Positions 1-8,639 are shown, counted from the first letter of the stretch. The stretch: 64,000 nucleotides of DNA from Oscillospiraceae bacterium (GCA_022487055.1 JAKVJJ010000004.1:1-64000), one strand, 5' to 3'. Numbers and translations: made by a program. Notes: generated by a model not told the origin, from the sequence alone.

Positions 1-100
1 TGTTCATTTCAAGCCTGTCCGGGTCGTTTTTGTTGTTCTTCATTGTGTTGTAGTTGCGTTGATGGCACTCTGTGCAAGCTAATACTACCTTTACTCTCAT
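1..100 (-). CDS. rpmG: 50S ribosomal protein L33 (3' end cut by the window edge)
   Basis: The first 33 residues are visible and begin [19 protein letters not shown], the classic bacterial L33 start with a CxxC pair, which marks the zinc-binding (C+) form. L33 is a small protein of the large ribosomal subunit near the E site. The start ATG has a GGGAGGTG ribosome site just upstream, and a near-perfect sigma-A promoter lies about 100 bases further up. In many Firmicutes rpmG heads a secE-nusG operon; the genes that would show this are outside the window. The identification is secure, but the C-terminus is not visible. Confidence 0.93.
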   Translation of the reverse strand, partial: MRVKVVLACTECHQRNYNTMKNNKNDPDRLEMN

Positions 101-131
101 GACGGCACCTCCCGTTGTCCGGAAAAATATT

Positions 132-148
132 GGGACAGTCTGTGTCCC
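132..148 (-). promoter_or_regulatory. Small hairpin in the rpmG leader
   Basis: On the minus strand GGGACA and TGTCCC form a 6-bp stem with a 5-nt loop, followed by AATATTTTT. It lies between the rpmG promoter and the rpmG start, so it is either a weak attenuator-like element or a leader-stabilising hairpin. A stem this short may not terminate efficiently. Confidence 0.35.
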
Positions 149-200
149 GGCCTCCCTCTGAAAGGGTGCAAAAAAAATACCCCTTTACTGAGGTACTTTA

Positions 201-229
201 ATCATATCACACTCATGGAACCCTGTCAA
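201..229 (-). promoter_or_regulatory. Sigma-A promoter for rpmG
   Basis: On the minus strand TTGACA (224-229) and TATGAT (201-206) are separated by exactly 17 bases. This is an essentially consensus housekeeping promoter reading into rpmG, with a leader of about 95 nt. Confidence 0.85.
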
Positions 230-251
230 GCTTTTCTCCTGTCATTCTGCC

Positions 252-1061
252 TCAGCGCATATCGTTGAGGTTATCTGCAATAATGTGCTTGATTTTCTTT
301 GGCTTTTCGGGTTTCAACTTTTTGCCGCGCAGTCCGCGTGCAGACCTGCTGCCCACTTTCATACCCTGACTAAAGTATGGCTCCAGCACTGCCATTTCAG
401 CGTCAGACAGGGAATTGATAAGTACAAAGGTGATGACAGAACGCACATTGACGTCACCGTTTTCATAAAGCTCGCTGAAAATTTCCGCCACTTTTTTGTC
501 GGCCGCCGGGTTTTCTGCGCCCTGCAGCAATGCATGAAGCTTCGGCAGAATTTTTTCGCGTGCAAAAGAAGCGGTACGGATGTCGCCATAAGTAATGCGT
601 TCCACGGCAATTTCCTCACGCACCTCCGGAAAGACATTGACCAGACGGTTAAAAAAGAAAAGCGCATCGGTTTTGCTCTCTTCCGTCTTTTTCTTGTGGT
701 GCTTTTTCACTTGCTTCAAAGCTGCTGCAGTGTTGTCCTTTTCGGAAACTTCATCGGTAAAATCCGCAATGACGCTGTCAGTCATGCTTCGGGCATCGTC
801 TGCATTTTCCGGGTCAAACAGCAGCACAGAGCGGTTGCGCCATTTTTCCTCCGGCCTTCCGTCCTCCACGCTGCAGTAGCGCAGGGCAAAGCGCTTGTTT
901 TCCGCCTCATAAAATACGCCGTAAGCCATTTCCTTACCGATGAAGAACGCCTGCAGGCCGGACTTCACCTCTCGCACACTGTCCTCATCCAGCGTATATC
1001 CTTGCTTTTCCAGCACGGTACGCAGGCTCGCAACAATCTGCTCAAACGCCTTTTGTTCCAA
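252..1061 (-). CDS. Conserved-looking protein of unknown function
   Basis: I do not recognise this protein of about 270 residues. It is soluble, with no signal peptide or membrane segment, a Lys-rich stretch in the middle (KKHHKKK) and another basic run near the C-terminus (LRGKKLKPEKPKKIK), which could contact nucleic acid; that is only a guess. The start is uncertain. An AGGAG ribosome site at 1070-1074 sits 8 bases before a TTG at 1061, which I chose. ATGs at 1067 and 1094 are in frame but poorly spaced from it. The gene has its own promoter at 1132-1160 and is divergent from ddl. A plus-strand frame of similar length over the same DNA lacks a ribosome site and is rejected. Confidence 0.7.
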   Translation of the reverse strand: MEQKAFEQIVASLRTVLEKQGYTLDEDSVREVKSGLQAFFIGKEMAYGVFYEAENKRFALRYCSVEDGRPEEKWRNRSVLLFDPENADDARSMTDSVIADFTDEVSEKDNTAAALKQVKKHHKKKTEESKTDALFFFNRLVNVFPEVREEIAVERITYGDIRTASFAREKILPKLHALLQGAENPAADKKVAEIFSELYENGDVNVRSVITFVLINSLSDAEMAVLEPYFSQGMKVGSRSARGLRGKKLKPEKPKKIKHIIADNLNDMR

Positions 1062-1131
1062 AACCATCACTCCTGTATTGAAAATCCGCTGCATCCGCTG
1101 CAGCCGGCACGGTATTTCAGCCTTTCAAATG

Positions 1132-1160
1132 ATTATACTACATAAAAAACGCTTTGTCAC
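1132..1160 (-). promoter_or_regulatory. Promoter for the unknown gene ending at 252
   Basis: Minus strand GTGACA (1155-1160), 17-base spacer, TATAAT (1132-1137). One mismatch to the -35 consensus and a perfect -10. It lies back to back with the ddl promoter about 25 bp away. Confidence 0.7.
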
Positions 1161-1184
1161 CATACATTTGTATGTCCCGCGGCA

Positions 1185-1213
1185 TTGCGTCCGGTTTTCT
1201 GTTGTGGTATGAT
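1185..1213 (+). promoter_or_regulatory. Promoter for ddl-murI-ywiB-argS
   Basis: TTGCGT (1185-1190), 17-base spacer, TATGAT (1208-1213), about 75 bases before the ddl start. No clear terminator appears until after ksgA and the small gene behind it, so the transcript may continue that far. Confidence 0.7.
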
Positions 1214-1287
1214 AAATTTGTACTGTAAATTCAGAATTCATGCGTTGGCTGTGACAAGCAGCAGCGCTTTTGTGGAGGGAATATAGT

Positions 1288-2364
1288 ATGAAAAAGACAG
1301 TTGCTGTCCTGTTTGGAGGCAGTTCCTCCGAATATGAGATTTCCTGTGTTTCAGCTGCCACTGTGGCAGAGAATCTGGACAAAAGCAAATATAATGTACT
1401 GAAACTGGGCATCACCAAAGACGGCCGGTGGTTCCTTTACAGCGGTTCCACTGATTCCATGCGCGCCGGAAGCTGGGCCTCCGACGCAGCGGCGTGCAGG
1501 CGGGCATTCCTTTCACCTGACACCTCTGTTCACGGCATTGTGGCAGAGGGGCCGGACGGCTTTGAAAACATCCGCCTTGACTGCATCATTCCCGCACTGC
1601 ACGGAAAAAATGCAGAGGACGGCACCATGCAGGGACTTTTGCATCTGAGCGGTGTGCCCTATGTCGGCTGCCCAACGCTAGCAAGCGCCTGCTGCATGGA
1701 TAAGGGAGTCACACACACCCTATTGGCAAGCTGGGGCATCAAGCAGGCACATTTTCTGTGGTTTTTCGCCGAAAATTATAGTGGCGAGGGCCGTGAAAAA
1801 ATCCAGCGCAAAATTGATGCGCGCCTTGGCTGGCCTATTTTCCTCAAGCCTGCTAATGCCGGTTCCAGTGTCGGCATTTCTAAGGTAAAGAGTGCCGATG
1901 AAATGGATGCGGCGGTTGCCCTGGCAGCTCTGCAGGACAGCAAAATTGTGGTGGAAGAAGCCATCACCGGTCAGGAAGTGGAATGTGCCGTATTGGGCAA
2001 TGAATGCCCACAGGCAAGCATTGTCGGTGAAATCGGCGCCGGCGCGGAATTTTATGACTATGATGACAAATATAAGAATGGCAAGAGTCAGCTTTACATT
2101 CCCGCCCACCTGAAAGATGAAACTGCGGATGAGCTGCGCCACACCGCCTGCCGTGCTTACCGGCTGCTGGGCTGCACCGGCCTTGCGCGTGTCGATTTCT
2201 TTGTACGCGGCGGCACGGAAGTTCTGCTCAATGAACTGAACACCCTGCCCGGTTTCACTGCCATCAGTATGTATCCGAAGTTGTGGGAAGCCTGCGGCAA
2301 GCCGATTGGGCAGCTTCTGGATGAACTGATTGCGCTGGCAGAGGAGCGCAAGCGCTACATCTGA
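1288..2364 (+). CDS. ddl: D-alanine--D-alanine ligase
   Basis: This 358-aa ATP-grasp enzyme joins two D-alanines with ATP to make the terminal dipeptide of the peptidoglycan precursor. The N-terminal glycine-rich signature VLFGGSSSEYEIS, the ATP-grasp segment KPANAGSSVGISKV and the C-terminal metal/substrate motif LNELNTLPGFTAIS are all present, and length is normal. I chose ATG 1288 because GGAGG is 8 bases upstream; an in-frame ATG 18 bases earlier has no ribosome site. It heads a likely operon with murI, which supplies D-glutamate to the same pathway. Ligase specificity (D-Ala versus D-Lac or D-Ser) cannot be settled by eye, but nothing suggests a resistance cluster. Confidence 0.94.
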   Translation: MKKTVAVLFGGSSSEYEISCVSAATVAENLDKSKYNVLKLGITKDGRWFLYSGSTDSMRAGSWASDAAACRRAFLSPDTSVHGIVAEGPDGFENIRLDCIIPALHGKNAEDGTMQGLLHLSGVPYVGCPTLASACCMDKGVTHTLLASWGIKQAHFLWFFAENYSGEGREKIQRKIDARLGWPIFLKPANAGSSVGISKVKSADEMDAAVALAALQDSKIVVEEAITGQEVECAVLGNECPQASIVGEIGAGAEFYDYDDKYKNGKSQLYIPAHLKDETADELRHTACRAYRLLGCTGLARVDFFVRGGTEVLLNELNTLPGFTAISMYPKLWEACGKPIGQLLDELIALAEERKRYI

Positions 2365-2426
2365 CTTTTGTTTTGCCCGGCACTGGGGGGCTTCCTCAGT
2401 AATTTTGCAGATAAAGGACAGAATTT

Positions 2427-3254
2427 ATGGATAATCGGTCTATCGGTGTTTTTGACTCCGGTCTGGGCGGGCTGACCGCTGTGCGCGAAATGCTCCGCAT
2501 CCTGCCGGATGAACAAATTGTTTACTTTGGTGATACCGGACGCGTCCCCTATGGCTCCCGCAGCCCGAAAATTATTACGCAGTATGCCCGGCAGGATGCT
2601 GCTTTTCTGATGAGCAAAAATGTAAAAGCAATCATTTCTGCCTGCGGAACCGTCAGCAGCGTGGCTGGTTCCATACTTGCTAAGGAACTTTCGGTTCCCT
2701 TCACCGGCGTGCTGGAGCCGACCGCACGCGCGGCTGCCGCTGCCACAATCAACGGCCGTATCGGCGTTATTGCAACGAATGCAACGGTCAACAGCGGTTC
2801 CTTTCAGCACGCTCTGCACGCGATTTCGCCGAAATTGCAGGTCTTTGCACGGAGCTGTCCGCTCTTTGTTCCTATTGTAGAGTCCGGCTTTATGCTTGAC
2901 CACCCGGATATTACTAAAGAAGTGGCGGAAACGTATCTTGCCCCGCTGCGAAATGAAAAAGTGGACACGGTCATTCTCGGATGCACGCATTACCCCATTT
3001 TAAAATCCATTATCGGCTCCGTAATGGGGCAGGATGTGCGTCTGATTGACAGCGGGCGTGAAACCGCCCTTTTCTGCCGCAGTTTGCTGGCAGAAAATCA
3101 TTTGCTGGCAGAGAGCAACCACGGCAGCTGTTCTTTCTTTGTCAGCGATGGCATGGAGGACTTCTCCCGCATTGCGGGCATTTTTCTGCAGGAGGATATT
3201 CACAGTTCCGTGCAGCTGGTCGATATTGAAAAATACGAAGGAGCTATTTCATGA
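2427..3254 (+). CDS. murI: Glutamate racemase
   Basis: A 275-aa cofactor-independent racemase that converts L- to D-glutamate for peptidoglycan. It opens with FDSGLGGLTAV, and both catalytic cysteines are visible: the first in SACGTVSS and the second in LGCTHYPIL. The usual sequence around the first is ACNTAS, so the Asn after the Cys is Gly here, a variant noted in the findings. Length is typical. A ribosome site AAAGGA precedes the start. The last four bases overlap the ATG of the next gene (ATGA), which suggests translational coupling. Confidence 0.93.
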   Translation: MDNRSIGVFDSGLGGLTAVREMLRILPDEQIVYFGDTGRVPYGSRSPKIITQYARQDAAFLMSKNVKAIISACGTVSSVAGSILAKELSVPFTGVLEPTARAAAAATINGRIGVIATNATVNSGSFQHALHAISPKLQVFARSCPLFVPIVESGFMLDHPDITKEVAETYLAPLRNEKVDTVILGCTHYPILKSIIGSVMGQDVRLIDSGRETALFCRSLLAENHLLAESNHGSCSFFVSDGMEDFSRIAGIFLQEDIHSSVQLVDIEKYEGAIS

Positions 3255-3778
3255 AAGAAAACTACCTGATTTCCGTGTGCGGCAGACAGGCAGTCAACGA
3301 CGAAACTGGCGAAGTTGAAGTGACTGCTCTGGGCTCATATATGCAGCGGAACGGCAAACGGTATATTTCTTATAAAGAATATGATGAGGATACCAATCAA
3401 TCACAGACTTCCATTCTGAAAATTGAGGGAGACCGCTGTGTCACCCTCATTCGCGGCGGAGTGGACGGCACCCGGCTTATTCTGGAAAATGGCAAGCGGC
3501 ATCTGTGTCAATATGCCACGGATTTCGGTCAGATGATGCTCGGTATTTTCACCTCTCGGGTGGACAACCAGCTCACCGACGAGGGCGGCCGGATTACGGT
3601 CGACTACACACTGGATCTGGACGCAAACCTTTCCAGTGTCAATCAACTTTGCATTACCGTCAAGGAGGCAGAACATAAAGATGTCAAAATATGTACAGCA
3701 GGCGAAGGATCAGCTGCACAATGCGATTCTGAAAGCAGCGGCGAAGGCACAGGAAGCGAAGACACTCCCCGCGGGTGA
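3251..3778 (+). CDS. ywiB: DUF1934 (YwiB-like) beta-barrel protein
   Basis: The first 140 or so residues fit the DUF1934/YwiB family, a lipocalin-like small beta-barrel of unknown function encoded next to argS in Bacillus as well. Family members are usually about 140 residues and end near the ITVKE strand seen here. This one runs on for some 32 residues of low-complexity Ser/Gly/Glu sequence that is simply the argS start read in another frame. It overlaps murI by 4 bases and argS by 98. The gene is real by position and similarity; the extra tail is probably a by-product of losing a stop codon. Confidence 0.8.
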   Translation: MKENYLISVCGRQAVNDETGEVEVTALGSYMQRNGKRYISYKEYDEDTNQSQTSILKIEGDRCVTLIRGGVDGTRLILENGKRHLCQYATDFGQMMLGIFTSRVDNQLTDEGGRITVDYTLDLDANLSSVNQLCITVKEAEHKDVKICTAGEGSAAQCDSESSGEGTGSEDTPRG

Positions 3779-5372
3779 AATGCCCGCTTTCACACTAGAG
3801 GTACCGGCTGATCATGCGCACGGCGACTGGGCCGCCAATGCCGCCATGGTCAGCGCACGCGTGTTTCACATGGCCCCGCGAAAAATTGCCGAAGCGTTGA
3901 CACAGAATCTTTCACTGGCAGATACACTGTTCAGCCGCTGTGAGATTGCCGGCCCCGGATTTCTGAATTTCTTCTATAAACCGGAATTTTACGGGAATGT
4001 CCTGCGTGATATTGATGAAAGCGGCGAAACTTACGGCCGCAGTGATTTCGGCGGCGGCAAACGTGTGCTGGTGGAATTCGTTTCTGCCAACCCGACCGGG
4101 CCGATGCACATTGGCAACGCACGCGGCGGCGCCATTGGTGACTGCCTCGCTTCTGTGCTGGATGCTGCCGGTTATCATGTGGAGCGTGAGTTTTACATCA
4201 ATGACGCAGGCAATCAGGTCAACAAATTCGGAATGTCCCTGGAAACCCGCTATCTGCAGATTTATAAAGGCGAAGACGCAGTTCCGTTCCCGGAGGACGG
4301 CTACAAAGGTGCCGACATTACGGAGCACGCAAAGAATTTTTCCAAAATCCACGGCGATAAATATGTGGATGTCACTCCGGAAGAACGCCGCAGAGCGCTG
4401 ATTGACTATGCCTTGCCGCTGAATATTCAGGGGCTGCAGGATGACCTGCTCAAATACCGCATCAAATACGACAACTGGTTTCGTGAATCCACCCTGCACC
4501 AGAGCGGTGCTGTAAAACGTGTGATTGAGCAGCTCAAGGCAAAGGGTGCAACCTATGAGAAAGACGGCGCGCTTTGGTTCAAGGGCGAACAGTACGGTTC
4601 CGAGGATTTTGTCCTTGTCCGTGCAAACGGCATTCCGACTTATGTCGTGCCAGATATCGCTTATCATTATAATAAACTGGTCGTGCGTAAATTTGACAAA
4701 GCCATTGATGTGCTGGGCGCTGACCACCACGGCTATGTTCCTCGCCTGAAAGGTGCCTTGCAGGCGCTTGGTGTGGACCCCGCCAATCTGGATGTGCTGC
4801 TGATGCAGATGGTGCGTCTGGTGCGTGACGGTGAAGTGATTAAAGCAAGCAAGCGCAGCGGCAAGGCCATCACGCTGGTTACCCTGCTGGATGAAGTGCC
4901 GGTGGATGCTGCACGCTTCCTGTTTAACCTGCGGGAACCGAACTCCGAAATGGACTTTGACCTTGACCTTGCCGTGCAGCAGGACAGCCAAAATCCGGTT
5001 TACTATGTGCAGTATGCCTATGCGCGTATTAGCAGTCTGTTTAAAGCACTGGCGGCCGACGGCACTGAACTGCGTCCCTGCACAGACGAAGAACTGGCTC
5101 TGCTTACTGCTCCGGAGGAAATTGAGCTTATCCGCCATCTTTCCGAATATACAGGCGAGATTGTGGAAGCGGCAAAAAATTATGACCCGGCGCGCATTAC
5201 CCGCTATGCTCTCACACTGGCCTCCCTATTCCATAAATTTTACTCTGCCTGCCATATCCGCGGCGAAGAAGCCTCTTTGGCGGCAGCACGGCTTTTCCTG
5301 TGCAACTGTGTTCGCACGGTGTTGCATAATGTCCTGACTCTGCTGAAAATTTCCGCTCCGGAATCCATGTAA
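3681..5372 (+). CDS. argS: Arginyl-tRNA synthetase
   Basis: A 563-aa class I synthetase that charges tRNA-Arg. The HIGH motif appears as HIGN in NPTGPMHIGNARGG, the KMSKS-like loop as KASKRSGKAITL, and the N-terminal tRNA-D-loop recognition domain and C-terminal anticodon-binding (DALR) domain are in the expected order. I set the start at ATG 3681, after AAGGAGG with a 12-base gap. An earlier in-frame ATG at 3636 has no ribosome site and would add residues foreign to the family. The start lies inside the ywiB frame. The ywiB-argS adjacency is conserved in Firmicutes. Confidence 0.95.
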   Translation: MSKYVQQAKDQLHNAILKAAAKAQEAKTLPAGEMPAFTLEVPADHAHGDWAANAAMVSARVFHMAPRKIAEALTQNLSLADTLFSRCEIAGPGFLNFFYKPEFYGNVLRDIDESGETYGRSDFGGGKRVLVEFVSANPTGPMHIGNARGGAIGDCLASVLDAAGYHVEREFYINDAGNQVNKFGMSLETRYLQIYKGEDAVPFPEDGYKGADITEHAKNFSKIHGDKYVDVTPEERRRALIDYALPLNIQGLQDDLLKYRIKYDNWFRESTLHQSGAVKRVIEQLKAKGATYEKDGALWFKGEQYGSEDFVLVRANGIPTYVVPDIAYHYNKLVVRKFDKAIDVLGADHHGYVPRLKGALQALGVDPANLDVLLMQMVRLVRDGEVIKASKRSGKAITLVTLLDEVPVDAARFLFNLREPNSEMDFDLDLAVQQDSQNPVYYVQYAYARISSLFKALAADGTELRPCTDEELALLTAPEEIELIRHLSEYTGEIVEAAKNYDPARITRYALTLASLFHKFYSACHIRGEEASLAAARLFLCNCVRTVLHNVLTLLKISAPESM

Positions 5373-5598
5373 GCCGACTGCAAAATTGATTTTTTTAGAT
5401 TTTTGAGTAGGTGTTATCGAAACTGTGGATGCTGACGGCTTTATCTATCCCCTGTCGTTCCTACTGGATTGCAGTACCGGTGCCGGAGGCTGTCTTGCGT
5501 TATTTTCAGGGACGGCTCATCATTGACAGCAGCCGCAAACTGGAACTGCTCGCAAAAAGCACGGAGCCATTCTGTATTAAAAAGCATTGGAGTCATTT
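5373..5598 (+). other. 226-bp gap between argS and ksgA, possible decayed coding remnant
   Basis: No gene is convincing here. Two frames look protein-like in succession: one reads VIETVDADGFIYPLSFLLD at about 5417-5475, the next reads AVLRYFQGRLIIDSSRKLEL at about 5490-5550. They would need a frameshift to join. A 91-codon frame through the region has no ribosome site and runs 100 bases into ksgA. I see no terminator. Confidence 0.25.
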
Positions 5599-6456
5599 AT
5601 GGATTTATCAAACGTTAATACGATTCGGCAAGTACTCGCACGGCACGGATTTACATTCAGCAAAAAACTCGGGCAGAATTTTCTGATTAACCCCACGGTT
5701 TGCCCGCGTATGGCAGAAGCGTGTGGGGTGGCATCCGGTGTTGGTGTGCTGGAGGTCGGCCCCGGCATTGGCATATTAACCGCACAGCTTGCTTCCCGCG
5801 CGGAAAAAGTCTGTGCAGTGGAATTAGACGGCCGCCTGCTGCCGGTGCTGGGCGAAACCCTTAATCCTTATCAGAATGTTCATGTAATCCTTGGGGATAT
5901 TTTAAAGCTTGACCTGCATGCACTGCTTGAACAGGAATTTGCCGGACTGCGCGTTGTCGTTTGTGCCAACTTGCCATATTACATCACTTCTCCCGTCATT
6001 ATGAAGATTCTGGAAGAAAAGCTGCCGGTGGAATCCATCACCGTCATGGTACAGAAGGAAGCCGCTGACCGCCTGTGTGCCAAACCCGGCACCCGTGCGT
6101 GCGGCGCCGTGAGTGCTGCTGTGTGGTATTACGCACAACCGGAGCTTCTCTTTCCCGTCGGACGCGGCAGCTTTCTGCCCAGCCCAAAGGTTGATTCTGC
6201 CGTCATTCAGCTTCGTGTTCATTCCACTCCTCCCGTGCAGGTTCCGGATGAAGCTTTCTTCTTCCGCACGGTCCGGGCGGCGTTTGGTCAGCGGCGAAAA
6301 GCGGCCGCCAATTCGGTTTCGGCAGGTCTTGCATTGCCAAAATCGGTGGTGCAAGCTGCTTTAAAACAAATTGGAGCGCCGGACACTGTGCGTGCTGAGC
6401 AGCTTACATTGGAACAGCTTGCCGCTTTGAGCAGTGCCCTCTTTTCTCAAATATAA
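5599..6456 (+). CDS. ksgA: 16S rRNA (adenine1518/1519-N6)-dimethyltransferase
   Basis: A 285-aa SAM-dependent enzyme that dimethylates two adjacent adenines near the 3' end of 16S rRNA during 30S maturation. It shows KKLGQNFLINP at the N-terminus, the SAM-binding motif VLEVGPGIGILT and the catalytic motif NLPYYITSPVI. The C-terminal helical domain is complete. ATG 5599 follows GGAG by 8 bases and fits the family start; a TTG 12 bases upstream is less likely. The next small gene starts 22 bases after the stop, so the two are probably co-transcribed. Confidence 0.95.
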   Translation: MDLSNVNTIRQVLARHGFTFSKKLGQNFLINPTVCPRMAEACGVASGVGVLEVGPGIGILTAQLASRAEKVCAVELDGRLLPVLGETLNPYQNVHVILGDILKLDLHALLEQEFAGLRVVVCANLPYYITSPVIMKILEEKLPVESITVMVQKEAADRLCAKPGTRACGAVSAAVWYYAQPELLFPVGRGSFLPSPKVDSAVIQLRVHSTPPVQVPDEAFFFRTVRAAFGQRRKAAANSVSAGLALPKSVVQAALKQIGAPDTVRAEQLTLEQLAALSSALFSQI

Positions 6457-6478
6457 ATTTTGTGCGGAGGTGTCGATT

Positions 6479-6739
6479 GTGTCACAGCTTACAGATGGTA
6501 AAATGTCCGAAATCTTTTTCTGTATCGCCTTTGCCTGCACACTGGTAGCCATGGTGTTCAGTCCACTGAATCAGGACAACTGGTCTATGGCAGCAGCATC
6601 GGTCGCGGTCGTAACAGCACTCGGCGGCATTTATCTGGCGTTTCAGGCATGGAAAGAACCATTGCCAGAGGATGAACCGCCCGCTGCGCAGGAGCCTTCC
6701 ACAGACAGTACCACATCAAATAAAACCGTTAATCATTAA
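6479..6739 (+). CDS. Small membrane protein of unknown function
   Basis: An 86-residue protein starting at GTG 6479, 8 bases after GGAGG (6466-6470). Residues about 10-30 (IFFCIAFACTLVAMVF) and 35-55 (MAAASVAVVTALGGIYLAF) look like two membrane helices, followed by a charged, Pro/Thr-rich tail. I do not recognise a family. It is the last gene before a strong terminator and probably rides on the ksgA transcript. A frame opening at 6434 overlaps ksgA and lacks a ribosome site. Confidence 0.65.
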   Translation: MSQLTDGKMSEIFFCIAFACTLVAMVFSPLNQDNWSMAAASVAVVTALGGIYLAFQAWKEPLPEDEPPAAQEPSTDSTTSNKTVNH

Positions 6740-6746
6740 AATACAG

Positions 6747-6795
6747 AAAGACAGCCGTGACTCTGCAGATTTTTTGCAGGTTCACGGCTGTCTTT
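6747..6795. terminator. Bidirectional intrinsic terminator
   Basis: AAAGACAGCCGTGA pairs with TCACGGCTGTCTTT around a loop that can itself fold (CTGCA..TGCAG). A- and T-runs flank the stem on both sides. It separates the plus-strand cell-wall operon from the convergent methyltransferase gene. Confidence 0.85.
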
Positions 6796-6802
6796 GTATC
6801 GT

Positions 6803-7456
6803 TCACTTATATGCTTTTAGAATGGTGGTAGCGCCTTCCCGCCAAATAAACTCGACTTTGGAAAAGCCGGCTTTACGAAGCATCGTTTTTTGATTTTCGA
6901 TGGTACATGGTGTATCAAAGTGATAAAATTCACCGTCCGGAATGTCCTGCTCTTTGCGCAGACGAGCATTTTCGGCATACAATGCATCTTCCTCTGCCTG
7001 CTCCGTTACCATATAGTCACATTCGATATACTGCCCACCGTCACGCAGTGCTCTGTGCAGGCTGCGGTAAAGTGCTGTTTTTTCTTCATGGGAAAGGTGA
7101 TGCAGCGTCTCCATGGATACGGCCGCATCATATTGGTTGGTACCGAAGTCCCGGCCAACATAACTGCCCAGAATCAGCGTAATGTCCTGCTCCGGATACT
7201 TCTCTTTCAGCTTATCCAGCATTCCCTGACACATATCAATTCCGGTCACCTGCAAAGCGGAATTTTTTTGGAACATCTCCAAAAGTTCCAGCCCTGTGCC
7301 GCAGCCCAAATCCAGCAACGTCTGCATCTTGTCGGGCATCAGTTCCGCCACTTTCCGGTAAGCGGCATCTGCTCCCTGCACTTCCTGCAGCATATGTCTA
7401 TCATAATCCCCTGCCCGTTTGGCAAAGAAATCTCCCATTTTTTCAAGTTGCTCCAT
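6803..7456 (-). CDS. Class I SAM-dependent methyltransferase
   Basis: A 217-aa soluble enzyme with a Rossmann methyltransferase core. SAM-binding motif I reads LLDLGCGTGLELLEM, and later acidic and hydrophobic strands are in the expected order (GIDMCQGML, AVSMETLHHL). The DAAVSMETLHHL segment resembles small-molecule or ubiquinone/menaquinone-type methyltransferases, but I cannot name a substrate. I set the start at ATG 7456, 8 bases after a GGATGG box; the in-frame ATG at 7468 directly abuts AGAGG. It appears monocistronic, with an extended -10 (TGCTATAAT) near 7530-7538 as a likely promoter. Confidence 0.8.
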   Translation of the reverse strand: MEQLEKMGDFFAKRAGDYDRHMLQEVQGADAAYRKVAELMPDKMQTLLDLGCGTGLELLEMFQKNSALQVTGIDMCQGMLDKLKEKYPEQDITLILGSYVGRDFGTNQYDAAVSMETLHHLSHEEKTALYRSLHRALRDGGQYIECDYMVTEQAEEDALYAENARLRKEQDIPDGEFYHFDTPCTIENQKTMLRKAGFSKVEFIWREGATTILKAYK

Positions 7457-7529
7457 TATGTAAACCATCCTCTCTGCGGAAGCCCCGCATATCTGCCGGA
7501 GCTGTCCTTACAGACGGCAGTATGGTATT

Positions 7530-7538
7530 ATTATAGCA
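7530..7538 (-). promoter_or_regulatory. Extended -10 promoter for the methyltransferase gene
   Basis: On the minus strand TG-C-TATAAT forms an extended -10 about 75 bases before the start. No good -35 is visible, which is common for extended -10 promoters. Confidence 0.5.
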
Positions 7539-7568
7539 CAACGGAGCACAAGATGCAGTCTAAAAGTA

Positions 7569-8639
7569 TTAAATGAGGCTGCACACGAGATCTCCCATCT
7601 CTGTGCAGTTCAGCACTGGCAGATTTTGGGCCGCAATATCACAGGTACGGCCTTTTTTCAGTGCTGCCGATACTGCCGTTTCCACTGCATCCGCTGCTTC
7701 CGGCTGGTCAAGGGAATAACGGAGCATCATGGCGCCGGAAAGGATGGTCGCCAGCGGATTTGCTTTGCCGGTGCCGGCGATGTCCGGTGCAGAACCGTGT
7801 ATCGGCTCATACAGGCCGGATTTGCCCGCGCTCAGGCTTGCAGATGCCAGCATCCCAATAGAGCCGGAAATCATACTTGCCTCATCAGACAGGATGTCGC
7901 CGAACATATTGGATGTCACAATAACATCAAACTGCTTCGGGTTGCGCACAAGCTGCATAGCACAGTTGTCAACATACAGGTGAGAAACCGCAACTTCCGG
8001 ATAATCATTACTCAGGCGCTCCACGGTGGCCCTCCACAGGCGGGAGGACTCCAACACATTGGCTTTGTCCACACTGCAGAGCTTTTTGCTGCGTTTCATT
8101 GCCATCTGGAAAGCGACACGCACGATGCGCTCAATTTCTGGCACAGAATATTTTTCTGTGTCATAAGCAGCTTCCACACCATTTTCCGTGCAGCGTCCGC
8201 GCTCACCAAAATAAATGCCGCCGGTCAGTTCACGCACAATCAGCACATTCAGATTGTCGCCGATAATTTCTTCTTTCAGCGGAGAAGCACTGCGCAGTTC
8301 CGGAAAAATAATTGCCGGACGCAGATTTGCAAAAAGTCCAAGCGCAGAGCGGATACCCAGCAGACCCTTTTCCGGGCGGTTGCTGCCGGGCTGGCTATCC
8401 CATTTGGGCCCGCCAACCGCGCCAAGCAGGGTGCTGTCAGCAGCTTTACAAATATCCACGGTTTCCTGCGGCAGAGGCACACCGGTCTGGTCGATTGCAC
8501 AGCCGCCTAGAAGTGCTTCCTGAAACTCGATGGCAAATCCGAATTTCTGCCCCGCTTGTTTCAGTGCCTTCATCGCCTGCTCGACGATTTCCGGGCCGAT
8601 GCCGTCCCCTTTCAGGACTGCGATATGATAGGTCTGCAT
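7569..8639 (-). CDS. leuB: 3-isopropylmalate dehydrogenase
   Basis: A 356-aa NAD-dependent oxidative decarboxylase of leucine synthesis that turns 3-isopropylmalate into 2-oxoisocaproate. The N-terminus [19 protein letters not shown], the substrate-binding [11 protein letters not shown], the [11 protein letters not shown] segment and the C-terminal [18 protein letters not shown] motif are diagnostic. ATG 8639 follows AGGAGGG at good spacing. It lies 43 bases downstream of leuA on the same strand, so the two form an operon under the T-box. The leuCD isomerase genes that often sit between or beside them are absent from the window. Confidence 0.95.
   Translation of the reverse strand: MQTYHIAVLKGDGIGPEIVEQAMKALKQAGQKFGFAIEFQEALLGGCAIDQTGVPLPQETVDICKAADSTLLGAVGGPKWDSQPGSNRPEKGLLGIRSALGLFANLRPAIIFPELRSASPLKEEIIGDNLNVLIVRELTGGIYFGERGRCTENGVEAAYDTEKYSVPEIERIVRVAFQMAMKRSKKLCSVDKANVLESSRLWRATVERLSNDYPEVAVSHLYVDNCAMQLVRNPKQFDVIVTSNMFGDILSDEASMISGSIGMLASASLSAGKSGLYEPIHGSAPDIAGTGKANPLATILSGAMMLRYSLDQPEAADAVETAVSAALKKGRTCDIAAQNLPVLNCTEMGDLVCSLI

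Noticed and set aside
3912..5138. A 408-codon minus-strand frame opposite argS
   Set aside because: It lacks a ribosome site and any family motif; it is the complement of a clear synthetase gene.
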